A stretch of 64,000 bases of DNA from Phocaeicola vulgatus ATCC 8482. GTDB lineage: Bacteria; Bacteroidota; Bacteroidia; Bacteroidales; Bacteroidaceae. The translations under genes and the position numbers were made by a program. The notes beneath the pieces are model-generated. The model saw only the letters and a program-made list of their open reading frames with translations. It did not search any database and had not been told where the DNA came from. This document shows, piece after piece, positions 29,131 through 38,800 of the stretch; position 1 is the first letter of the stretch, and the number at the start of each line of letters is the position of its first letter. The stretch covers positions 1,488,001-1,552,000 of the forward strand of contig NC_009614.1 of NCBI RefSeq assembly GCF_000012825.1. The letters are read 5' to 3'.

Positions 29131-29970
29131 TAAAAGTGATATGTCTGTTATTCGTAATAAGAAGAAACAAAGCCTCTGATAGATTATTCTTACTTAAATT
29201 TCGGTTTTAGCATAAGGATATACATAAAGCACAAAAACGCTCTGTCACAGTAAAATGCACATTACTAATCACTTCCGGTGTAAAAGTCTCTCAAATCCCC
29301 TTCAATTGGTATGTCGGTGGGGAAACAAATCCGTTTTTGGGAATGCTCGCATTCGGGAATACCAGCGGACAAGATGTAGAGTCAGCCCCTCACTGCCTCC
29401 CGGCTACTCGTGGGCATCATAGTTCATATCTGACAGGATACTGTTTGTTTCGGCTATTGAACCTTGTTGCGTATGTAATAAGAACCTGTTTCTATCGTAT
29501 CTTCACTCCGTTCCGTTTGATATTCCACCTAAGTGAAGCAACTATTCCACCCTAGTGAAAATGGCTGTTCACTAAAGTGAAATCGCCTCTTCACCTAGGC
29601 GAAGCAACGAACGCAGCCAGACAAAATATGCCACAGCTATGCTCTCTTGCAAGGAAGCGACCACAGCTATGGCACAGGAATTAAAACAACCTGTATACGT
29701 CAAGCCGAATTTGACAGCGGAGAATGGCAAACCGTTTCAAGGGGACTTAGAATCTATTTACACAGTATGTCGTTGATTTACAGTAATATACTGTGTATGA
29801 TTTGGAATGGTAATGTGCTGATGCAGAAGAAACTGATACGAAAAATCATCGAAAAAATGGCATCTTATCTTTGTAATTACAAATGAACAATTTTGTACTT
29901 TCGATGAAAACGTGGATAGAACGGACGAATGAATGCTTCCATTGTAAGGGCAGACACTGCCTCTTATCGA
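29131..29970. other. Non-coding stretch inside the invertible segment
   Basis: These 840 bp contain no supportable gene. Short frames in all readings look like chance. A fragment at about 29610-29775 on the plus strand (including KEATTAMAQELKQPVYVK) has gene-like composition and may be a remnant, but no family was recognised. A perfect -7 element TATCTTTG (29866-29873, plus) points toward the pair B SusC, more than 1.1 kb away. The palindrome array at 29523-29603 is listed separately. Confidence 0.5.
29523..29603. repeat. Array of four near-palindromes spaced 22-23 bp
   Basis: The four units are TTCCACCTAAGTGAA (29523), TTCCACCCTAGTGAA (29545), TTCACTAAAGTGAA (29568) and TTCACCTAGGCGAA (29590). 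Start-to-start spacing is 22, 23 and 22 bp, about two helical turns. Each unit is close to the dyad TTCACYTARGTGAA. The function is unknown; a protein-binding array or a small intergenic repeat family are both possible. Confidence 0.75.
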
Positions 29971-30847
29971 TTACAATTCTTCGCAAACAACCATTTCCAT
30001 GCCTCGGTATACAACAATGATTTTATGTAGCATGGTAGGACTTATCGCTTTCTGCACAGACTCGCTCGAAGCGTAGCGTTCAGCTTGTTCAATGGCTTGT
30101 CGCCTTAATTGTTCTATCCGTTCGCTACTGTCTTTTCCTTTGGCATATTTCAGTTCGATGATGTAGGAGTGGCTCATGTCTTTGTAAATATCCAATAACG
30201 GATGCAAGAACAGGTTGACGTATCCTTCCTGACTGTCTTTCTCGGACACAGGACGATAGAAAGGATTTTGTGCGGTCATGGCAAGAGTAAAACCATGAAC
30301 AAAATATTCACCTTTCTGCTTGTCCCGTTGCGAGGCATAACGGTGCAGGCATCCGGCAATGTATTCAAAATAAGGTTTCCATTTGCCATCATAAGCCAGC
30401 CCTGAGGCAAGCTTCCTCTTTTCATAACTGTCGAAAGTCAAGTCGTTTTCATGATAAGTATCCAGAATGTAGGCAAAGAGTTGTTCACATACCACCTGGT
30501 TAGGGATGGTGAGTTTGGTTTCTCCTTTATGCATTCCGCTGATGGCCAGCATTCCGAAGTAGAAAAGCAATCAGTTCTATCAACTCGTCTACCGAATGAT
30601 TGAATGGGCATGTTGTGGAGTAATACTCCAGCATATCCCGTACATCTTTTTCTGTGAATCCTGTCATTTCATTGAATTGTGGATTCAGCGTGTAATTGGT
30701 GCCGATGTTGAATCCGCTGGTCAGGTCGTTCATGGATAGATAATAAGATAAGAATTGCGTTCGGGAGTGGGGTGTTGTCCATGGTAGTTTTATCCGTTTA
30801 CGATAAAACAATACCGGGTGACTCATATTAACATCTTCACATGCCAA
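29971..30847 (-). pseudogene. Decayed AAA-ATPase-like / PD-(D/E)XK protein
   Basis: Two overlapping minus-strand frames (30527-30847 and 29971-30570) together read like the middle and C-terminal parts of the Bacteroides ATP-binding family with an AAA-ATPase-like N-terminus and a PD-(D/E)XK nuclease C-terminus. The first fragment has the mid-protein segment FNEMTGFTEKDVRDMLEYYS; the second has the nuclease core, GYVNLFLHPLLDIY with YIIELKYAKGKDSSERIEQL. A frameshift near 30530-30570 separates them. The usual N-terminal third with the P-loop (normally about 150-200 residues) is missing, truncated about 50 bp before the right inverted repeat. It is therefore a pseudogene, perhaps cut when the repeat arose. 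Its presence in the switching segment looks incidental. Confidence 0.75.
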
Positions 30848-30899
30848 GCTTAAAATAAAATATGCAGTAATATATGTGTATAATTATTTTCTTCTTCTT

Positions 30900-30983
30900 C
30901 CTGTCAAAACAAAGGGGCTTAAAATTGCAGCACAATTGCAGAAAGGAGCTTCGGGAGGGGTGATTGAATGGAAAGTAAACTGA
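30900..30983 (+). pseudogene. 3' scar of GH127 (27 codons plus stop) ahead of SusC pair B
   Basis: Reading from 30900 gives PVKTKGLKIAAQLQKGASGG followed by VIEWKVN and a stop, identical at the protein level to the end of the GH127 encoded at 25705-28140. It is in frame and has only one, silent, base change in this part. It is not a gene by itself; it is the landing site that completes GH127 after inversion. Confidence 0.92.
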
Positions 30984-31463
30984 ATGAACATATAAACCTT
31001 ATAAATAAAACTGTATGATGAAAACACATGAGAACCGGGCCTTGTTCAGCAAAGCATTGCTAAAGGCTACCACCTGTCTTTTCCTTACTGCGGGTGCAGG
31101 AGTCAGTAGTGTATGGGCAACACCGGAAACAACAGAATCTATGAGAACCGAAATGGTACAACAGCAAACTGTAACCGTAAGCGGTGTGGTGAAAGACAGG
31201 AAAGGGGAGCCTATCATTGGTGCCAATATCATGGAAAAAGGAACGACCAACGGTACCATTACCGATTTTGACGGTAAATATACGCTGAAGGTAAAAAGTG
31301 CCCAGTCCGTTTTGACAATATCTTATATTGGCTATAAGACCCAGGAAATTCCAGTCGGAAATGGTGGTAAGAAAGATATTACTATGCAAGACGATTCCGA
31401 ACTGATGGATGAAGTGGTTGTGATCGGTTATGGTACGCAGCGAAAGGGTGATGTGACCAGTGC
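30900..31463. repeat. Right copy of the inverted repeat (IR-R)
   Basis: This 564-bp segment is the inverted counterpart of 25228-25788. Positions 31210-31463 (254 bp) are a perfect match to 25228-25481, and 30900-30976 (77 bp) is also perfect. Between these blocks the copies differ, mainly in the signal-peptide end of SusC and by a 3-bp indel (an extra Gln codon here). Upstream of 30900 the sequence is unrelated. Confidence 0.95.
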
Positions 31464-34062
31464 TATTTCAAGTGTAAAATCAGAAAGTTTTGTGAAGGGG
31501 GCGGTAACCGATGCAGGCCAGCTGATACAAGGTAAGGTAGCAGGGCTGAATATTTCTTTACCTTCAGGAGATCCTACCGGCAACACACAAATTATGCTAC
31601 GTGGTATTTCATCTTTAAAAGGTGGAACTTCACCATTAGTATTAGTTGACGGAGTGCCAGGAAGTCTGAATACAGTAGCCCCTGAAGATGTTGAGTCCAT
31701 CGATGTATTAAAAGACGGTTCGGCTACTGCCATTTATGGTACACGTGGTACAAATGGCGTAATTATTATTACAACCAAACAAAGTCGTAAAGAAATGGCT
31801 CCCACCATTGATTATAATGGATATGTTTCTGTATCAAACATTTTAAACAGACCTGATTTCATGGATGCTGATGACCTTCGTCAGAAATGGAATGAAGGAT
31901 ATACTTTCAACGGAGCTAACTTGAAAGATTTCGGAGCCAATACCGATTGGCTGGGTGAACTGACCCGCACAGCTGTTTCTCATTCACACAACTTATCCTT
32001 AAGAGGTGGTAGTAAAAATACCAATTATACAGCCTCCATCAACTATACCAACCGGCAAGGTACTTTTATAAAGACTGACTTTGAAGCTATAAACGGTCGT
32101 ATGGACATCACTCACTCTATGTATGACAATAAATTGACAGCCAATGTCAGTACATTCGTCAGCCAACATACCATGCCTCGCAGTTGGAATACATACGCTT
32201 ATCGACAGGCTTTGATTCACAATCCTACAGAACCTGTAAAAGATGAGAACGGTGACTGGTTTGAGCGCGACTTGTATTTTTATGATAATCCTGTAAGTTA
32301 TATCCGCGAAACAATTGGTGAAATGAAACGTAAAAACATCCGTTTCAATGGTAGCCTGACTTTCCGCCCTATTGAATCTTTGACCTTGAAAGCCATGTAT
32401 GCCCGCCGGAGTACGACTTCTACCGATGGATATTACCAAACCAAGAAACATGTATCTACAACCAAGAGTGGCCGTAACGGCTATGCATATCGTTATGATT
32501 CTGATTTTGATAATAATCTGATAGAATTGACGGCCAACTTTCAGAAAGCATTCGGCAAGCACAATGTCAGTGTATTGATAGGTTATAACTATGAAGACAA
32601 CACCAACTCTAACCTGTCCATGTCCAACTACGATTTTCCTACCGATGCTTATTCTTACAACAAAATGGAAGCAGGTATGGCCTTGAAACGTGGTGAAGCT
32701 TCCATGACCAGTTATAAAAATTCTGATAAATTAATCGGATTATTCACCCGTGTCAGTTACAATTTCAATGACCGCTACTTATTGATGGCTTCTTTGCGTC
32801 ATGAAGGCTCTTCCAAGTTCGGTAAAGATCATAAGTGGGGTAATTTCCCCGGCATCTCTTTAGGATGGAGAATTAACAGAGAGAATTTTATGAAAAATGT
32901 GAATTGGATGGATAACCTGAAACTTCGCGTGGGATACGGTGTGACCGGAATCAATGTAGCCGACCCGTACACATCACTCTCAAGTTTGAATTATAATGGC
33001 GCTTTCCTGTACAATGGGACATGGGTCAAAGCATTGGAAACAATCCGTAACAACAACGCTGACCTGCGTTGGGAAAAGAAACACGAATTCAATGTAGGTC
33101 TGGATTGGGATGTCCTAGGAGGACGATTGGGTGGAACCGTTGACTACTATATACGTAGAACAAAAGATGCTCTTTGGGACTACGAGGTTCCTGTTCCGCC
33201 TTATATGTATCCAACCATGCTAGCCAATGCATCGGAAATGGAAAATAAAGGACTTGAAATTCTAATTCGTGCTACGCCTATCCAGACAGAAAAATTCACT
33301 TGGAATACCAATGTATCCTATTCTACTAATTCAAACAAGGTCGTTGCACTATCCAGCGAGAAATTCTCGATGGACCAAGATTATTTCTATACAGGGTATA
33401 CCGGAGAACCCATTCAAACCACTACCCATATCGTCCAAGTAGGCAAGCCTATAGGTACTTTCTATGGTTTGAAATCGGTTGATATTACAGATGACGGACT
33501 ATGGTTGGTAGAAAACAAAAAAGGTGAACATGTTTTAGCTGAGGAAACCGATGCCACTGACTGGCAAGTATTAGGTAATGGTATTCCTAAACATTATCTG
33601 AACTGGAACAATACCTTCAATTTCTTTAATTTCGATTTAAGTATAAATATGCGTGGTGCTTTCGGCTTCCAGATTTTGAATTACCAACGTATGTATTATG
33701 AAAATGCAAAACCTGAAATCCAGTACAACCGCCTGAATTCTGCTTTTGACAAAGTATATGGCAAAACCCAATTGAAAGATGACCAACGCTATGTCAGCTA
33801 TTACGTAGAGGACGGTGATTACTGGAAAATTGACAATGTGACTTTGGGGTATACCTTCAAACTATCCAAACAGCATATCATCAAAAACCTACGTATCTAT
33901 GCTTCAGTATTGAATCTAGCTACCATTACCGGTTACAAGGGTATGGATCCGGAAGTACCATTGAGCAGCAACACCTATGGATTATTGGATGCCGGTACTG
34001 ACAATCGCGACAAGTATCCTACCAATCGCACTTATACTTTTGGAGTTAATCTTACATTCTAA
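31015..34062 (+). CDS. SusC-family TonB-dependent transporter, pair B (predicted silent orientation)
   Basis: A 1015-residue transporter. The signal (MMKTHENRALFSKALLKATT and on), the carboxypeptidase-D-like domain and the plug entry up to GDVTSA are almost identical to the pair A SusC; after that the proteins share only family-level similarity (for example ESIDVLKDGSATAIYGTRGTNG), then a distinct barrel, ending FGVNLTF. The 167 bp before the start contain the GH127 scar, the 31-bp gap found in pair A and about 50 bp of AT-rich DNA with no TAnnTTTG box, so in this orientation the pair probably lacks a promoter. After inversion it would follow the intact GH127 gene and its promoter. SusD follows after 26 nt. 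Confidence 0.95.
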   Translation: MMKTHENRALFSKALLKATTCLFLTAGAGVSSVWATPETTESMRTEMVQQQTVTVSGVVKDRKGEPIIGANIMEKGTTNGTITDFDGKYTLKVKSAQSVLTISYIGYKTQEIPVGNGGKKDITMQDDSELMDEVVVIGYGTQRKGDVTSAISSVKSESFVKGAVTDAGQLIQGKVAGLNISLPSGDPTGNTQIMLRGISSLKGGTSPLVLVDGVPGSLNTVAPEDVESIDVLKDGSATAIYGTRGTNGVIIITTKQSRKEMAPTIDYNGYVSVSNILNRPDFMDADDLRQKWNEGYTFNGANLKDFGANTDWLGELTRTAVSHSHNLSLRGGSKNTNYTASINYTNRQGTFIKTDFEAINGRMDITHSMYDNKLTANVSTFVSQHTMPRSWNTYAYRQALIHNPTEPVKDENGDWFERDLYFYDNPVSYIRETIGEMKRKNIRFNGSLTFRPIESLTLKAMYARRSTTSTDGYYQTKKHVSTTKSGRNGYAYRYDSDFDNNLIELTANFQKAFGKHNVSVLIGYNYEDNTNSNLSMSNYDFPTDAYSYNKMEAGMALKRGEASMTSYKNSDKLIGLFTRVSYNFNDRYLLMASLRHEGSSKFGKDHKWGNFPGISLGWRINRENFMKNVNWMDNLKLRVGYGVTGINVADPYTSLSSLNYNGAFLYNGTWVKALETIRNNNADLRWEKKHEFNVGLDWDVLGGRLGGTVDYYIRRTKDALWDYEVPVPPYMYPTMLANASEMENKGLEILIRATPIQTEKFTWNTNVSYSTNSNKVVALSSEKFSMDQDYFYTGYTGEPIQTTTHIVQVGKPIGTFYGLKSVDITDDGLWLVENKKGEHVLAEETDATDWQVLGNGIPKHYLNWNNTFNFFNFDLSINMRGAFGFQILNYQRMYYENAKPEIQYNRLNSAFDKVYGKTQLKDDQRYVSYYVEDGDYWKIDNVTLGYTFKLSKQHIIKNLRIYASVLNLATITGYKGMDPEVPLSSNTYGLLDAGTDNRDKYPTNRTYTFGVNLTF

Positions 34063-34088
34063 ATCTAATTAAACAAAAAAGAACAGTT

Positions 34089-35708
34089 ATGAAACTATTT
34101 AAATATGGTGTTTATGCACTCTGTGCATCTGCCATGCTCAGTATAAGCAGTTGCTTTAATTTGGATGAGGAGCCTTATTCTGAAATCATTGAAGAAGACT
34201 ATGTACCAACCGAAGCCGATGAGATAGCCTTGTTGGCTACCACCTATTCACAATTACGCTTTGTGATGGACTGGTATGGCTTGTTTGACCTACAGGAAGA
34301 ATCGGGCGATGTAATTGTCACACCTACCCGCCCTAACGGCTGGGATGACGGAGGTACTTACAAGCAAATGCACAAACACACTTGGGACAACCAGCAAGGA
34401 CAGCCCCAAAGTATTTGGGACTATTGCTATAAAGGCATCGCCAATGCCAATAAAATATTAAAACGTGCCGATGAAGGTTTTTTCACAGAAGAAAGTAAAC
34501 CTAAAGTCGTAGCTGAGGTAAAAGGAGTACGTGCGCTTTGGTACTCCATTCTTTGCGATACACATGGAAATATTCCTATACAAACCAGTTTCAGTGAAGA
34601 GGTTCCGGTTCAATCTACTCGTAAACAAGTTTTTGACTTCATTATCAATGAACTGAAAGAAGTAATGCCCAATTTGCCTACTGAAGTCAATAAATCCACT
34701 TATGGCAGACTCACTCAATGGGGGGCCAAATGCTTGATGGCACGTATGTATCTGAATGCTGGGGTCTATACAGGAACTCCAATGTGGAACGAATGTCTGG
34801 AACAATGTAACGATATCATTAACAGCGGTTTGTTTAGTTTAGAAACAAACTACACAGATATCTTCAAAACAGAAAACTCCGGATGTGTGGAAACGATCTT
34901 TGCCATTCCTTATGATGAAGTTTATAATGAAGGGGACAACAATGGTCCTGTTTTTGGAGCCCACATGAAATTTCTATCTTCAAACAGTCGTAAGGTCTTC
35001 AATATGCAAACCACCCCATGGGGAGGTTCAGCAGCAAACCCTCAGTTCATTAACAGCTATGATCCTGATGATATGCGGTTAAAATATACATGGCTGCAAG
35101 GTGACCAGTACAGCCCGGACGGAGTACTGATCACCACTTTCCCCAATAAGCTACCCAGTATTTACAAAACAGACACAGATGACGGTTATCGGGTAGGAAA
35201 ATACGAAATTAAGGTAGGAGCTAAAAGCCTTCTAAGCAACGACTTCCCTTATTTCCGTTATACTGAAGTATTGCTGATGAAAGCAGAATGTCTGCTCCGC
35301 TTAGGACAAAACGAAACCGAAGCAGCCCATATCGTATCACAGATCCGTGAGCGTGCATTCCGTGAATCGGCTCATCCGGAAAAAGCAACGGTTGATGCAG
35401 CTTGGTTAAAAGGCGATACACACATTAACTATGGTACGCTTGACGAAAAAGGTCAGATTGATGATGCGGGTAATACAGAAGTCGTAGAATTAGGCGGACT
35501 TTATGATGAATGGGGATGGGAATTTGCAGCCGAGGCCCGTCGACGTACGGATATGATTCGCTTCGGAACCTATCAGAAGAAAAGTTGGTTTAATCATACT
35601 CCGACTGCCAATGACTTGAATGGCAACTCTATCCTGTTCCCGATTCATTTAGATCATCTTAATACAAACCCTAATTTACAGCAAAATCCAGGCTATGCCG
35701 GTAAATAA
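34089..35708 (+). CDS. SusD-family lipoprotein, pair B
   Basis: A 539-residue SusD protein; the lipoprotein signal ends SISSC, then FNLDEEPYSE. Landmarks are VRALWYSILCDTHGNIPIQ near residue 145, FPYFRYTEVLLMKAECLLRLG near 390, WGWEFAAEARRRTDMIRFG near 480 and the C-terminal SILFPIHLDHLNTNPNLQQ. It is the lid partner of the SusC directly upstream. Overall layout parallels the pair A SusD, but most of the sequence differs, as expected if the two pairs bind different ligands. A hairpin with a short T-rich tail follows 70 bp downstream. Confidence 0.95.
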   Translation: MKLFKYGVYALCASAMLSISSCFNLDEEPYSEIIEEDYVPTEADEIALLATTYSQLRFVMDWYGLFDLQEESGDVIVTPTRPNGWDDGGTYKQMHKHTWDNQQGQPQSIWDYCYKGIANANKILKRADEGFFTEESKPKVVAEVKGVRALWYSILCDTHGNIPIQTSFSEEVPVQSTRKQVFDFIINELKEVMPNLPTEVNKSTYGRLTQWGAKCLMARMYLNAGVYTGTPMWNECLEQCNDIINSGLFSLETNYTDIFKTENSGCVETIFAIPYDEVYNEGDNNGPVFGAHMKFLSSNSRKVFNMQTTPWGGSAANPQFINSYDPDDMRLKYTWLQGDQYSPDGVLITTFPNKLPSIYKTDTDDGYRVGKYEIKVGAKSLLSNDFPYFRYTEVLLMKAECLLRLGQNETEAAHIVSQIRERAFRESAHPEKATVDAAWLKGDTHINYGTLDEKGQIDDAGNTEVVELGGLYDEWGWEFAAEARRRTDMIRFGTYQKKSWFNHTPTANDLNGNSILFPIHLDHLNTNPNLQQNPGYAGK

Positions 35709-35781
35709 GAAATAATGTGATAGAAAGCAACCTTCTTTCTTCTCAATAGTTGCTAATTATTTAAACAAATATTTATTTTCC

Positions 35782-35813
35782 AGCCCGGTTTAAGTTATTA
35801 GAACCGGGCTTTA
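35782..35813 (+). terminator. Probable terminator after SusD pair B
   Basis: Arms AGCCCGGTT (35782-35790) and AACCGGGCT (35802-35810) form a GC-rich 9-bp stem with an 11-nt loop, followed by TTATATT. The T-tract is weak, so partial read-through into the GH146-like gene at 35848 is possible. Confidence 0.65.
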
Positions 35814-35847
35814 TATTCCCATCTCTTATAAAATCATTACTTAAAAT

Positions 35848-38800
35848 ATGCTCATGGAAATGAACAGATATTTATCTTTTACTCTCTTTACAGGATTATC
35901 CCTATTGACAACAATACCCATTGAGGCGTATACACTAAATCCTAATAAAACAGCAACATCCATCTTACAGACAAATGTTATCGAAGTACGAAGCATAACT
36001 TCTGTACAACCCATCGTGATCTATTGTCCTGTGGGAACTGTTCCTCAATTACCTTATCAAGTATGGGTGACTTATTCAGACGGACAAGGTGAATACCGTC
36101 AAACTAAATGGTCCAATTCCGCTTTATCCACAGAACAATCAGAGGCTGACGATAAAGTTTATCCCATTGGAAGCCAATACACAATAAACGGATTCATTAT
36201 AGGAGACGATACTACAGAAAACGGATATCCTATCACTGCTAAAATAGAGGTGGTAGACACTAAAAATACAATTTCCCCCAAGCTAATAGCCCATACTATC
36301 CCCTTAAACAATGTAAAGATTAACGGCAACAATCGCCTGACCTCCAATCGTGATCTTGCCATTAAAGAGATTATCAGTTGGGATGTAAGCCAACAGCTAT
36401 ATAATTATCGCGACACTTATGGACTGAGTACCGAAGGATATACCCGGTCTGACGGATGGGACTCACCTGAAACTAAATTAAAAGGACATGGTTCCGGACA
36501 CTATATGTCCGCACTGGCCCTTGCCTATGCCGCTGCAACAAATCCTTCGCATAAAGAAATTTTACGCCGTAACATCACCCGAATGGTGAATGAACTGCGC
36601 GAATGTCAGGAGCGTACATTCGTATGGAGCGAAGAATTAGGAAGGTATCTCGAAGCCCGTGATTTTGCCCCTGAAGAAGAATTGAAAAAGATGAAAGGTA
36701 CATGGGAAGCTTTTGATGAACATAAAACAAAATGGGCTACTTATGGCTATGGTTATCTAAATGCGATCCCCCCGCACCATCCCGCACTGATAGAGATGTA
36801 TCGTGCATATAACAATTCGGACTGGGTATGGGCTCCCTATTACTCCATTCACAAACAGTTAGCGGGTCTGATAGATATTGCAACTTATATGGATGATAAA
36901 AGCATTGCCGACAAAGCATTGCTCATAGCCAAAGATATGGGTCTGTGGGTATGGAATAGAATGCACTACCGCACTTATGTAAAAAAAGACGGAACACAAG
37001 AAGAACGCAGGACACATCCCGGCAATCGTTATGAAATGTGGAACATGTACATTGCAGGTGAAGTGGGAGGTATGGGAGAATCTTTAGCACGTCTTTCAGA
37101 AATGGTCAGCGCCCCTGAAGAGAAGGCGCGTCTGATAGAAGCATCCAATTGTTTTGATAGTCCGGCCTTTTACGAACCGCTTTCAAAGAATATTGATGAT
37201 ATACGTAACAGACACGCCAATCAGCATATCCCTATGATCATCGGTGCACTGAGAAGTTATTTAAGTAACAATGATACATTTTATTATCATGTATCCCATA
37301 ATTTCTGGAATTTAATACAAGGACGTTATCGTTATTCTACCGGCGGTGTGGGTAATGGCGAAATGTTCAGACAGCCCTATACCCAAATAGTAAGTATGGC
37401 CATGAATGGCGTATCTGAAGGAGAGAGTCACTCAAATCCACATATCAATGAAACTTGTTGTGCATATAACTTGCTAAAATTAACAAAAGACCTCAACTGT
37501 TTTAATCCGGACGATGCCCGTTACATGGATTATTACGAACGGACACTTTACAACCAAATAATCGGCTCATTACACCCTGAACACTATCAGACTACTTATC
37601 AATATGCCGTAGGACTAAATGCATCGAAACCATGGGGCAACGAAACTCCGCAATCTACCTGCTGCGGAGGTACGGGATCTGAAAATCATGTAAAATATCA
37701 GGAAGCAACCTACTTTGTTTCGGACAATACATTGTGGGTAGCCCTTTATATGCCTACCACACTCCATTGGGAAGAGAAAAATATCACTTTACAACAGGAA
37801 TGTTTGTGGCCAGCAAAAAGCTCCACAATTAAAGTTACTGCCGGAGAAGCCCGATTTGCCATGAAACTGCGAGTACCTTATTGGGCCACCGACGGCTTTG
37901 ATGTAAAACTAAATGGAATCTCTATTGCCACTCATTATCAACCTTGTTCATACGCGGTAATACCTACCCGGCAATGGAAAGAAAATGATATAGTAGAAAT
38001 TACAATGCCATTCACCAAACATATAGACTATGGTCCCGACAAGCTACCGGCTGAAATAGCAAGTAAAGACGGACACCAACTTGAAACGGCTTGGGTAGGT
38101 ACATTAATGCATGGACCGTTTGCCATGACAGCTACCGATATCACTAATTGGACGGAAGCAACACTCAATATAGACTCACGTCTTGCCAGTATTACCGTTG
38201 TTGAACCTAACGGTCCGCAAACCGGTACTACAGGAAATTTATATACACTGATGCAAGGTGGACGAACTTTCCAACCAGATTATTATCGCCATGACCATAC
38301 AACTCATTACTTCCGCATCAATCATATTAAAGATCCTACTGTAGAACTGAAAATGGCTCTGTCGGCAAAATTACGAGAAACTACGGCATTTAGTAAAAGC
38401 CATTACACAAAAGCAAGTTTCGCCAAACTAACAACCGCTATACAAGAGGGAGAGAAACTAATGAAAATATCTCCTCTGACAGAAACTACCATTTCTACTT
38501 GTGTAGACAATATTGACAAGGCCATAGAATCATTAGTCGCCTCCCGATTAGATAAGAGCAATCTTGAAGCCAGTATCCATATAGCTAAAAAATGTAATCC
38601 GGACCTTTATACTACTGATAGTTTTAAAACATTGCAAGCTACTCTTGAAAGCGCCCATGAAGTAATGGATAACATTGATTTACAAACCGTTATTGACAAA
38701 CAAACTTTATCACTACAAGATGCCACCGCTTCTTTGGTACTGGCAAATAATGTAGATAAAACAGAATTAAAGGAGTTACTTAATATAGCTATGGAACGCC

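Larger units (their letters stand above)
25228..31463. mobile_element. Predicted 6.2-kb invertible DNA segment (receptor switch)
   Basis: The segment is bounded by the inverted repeats 25228-25788 and 30900-31463. It contains GH127 with its promoter, a serine invertase gene, a palindrome array and a decayed ATPase gene. Recombination between the repeats would flip the interior, joining GH127 to the SusC/SusD pair at 31015-35708 instead of the pair at 20941-25673. Both outcomes preserve all reading frames. Inversion itself is a prediction from sequence; only one orientation is visible here. Confidence 0.8.

Noticed and set aside
29523..29603. CRISPR array
   Set aside because: Units are 14-15 bp imperfect palindromes with 7-9 bp gaps; there are no unique spacers of normal length and no cas genes.
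29647..29886. 79-codon plus-strand frame in the non-coding part of the invertible segment
   Set aside because: No recognisable domain and no leader; a neighbouring frame has equally gene-like composition, so neither can be called.
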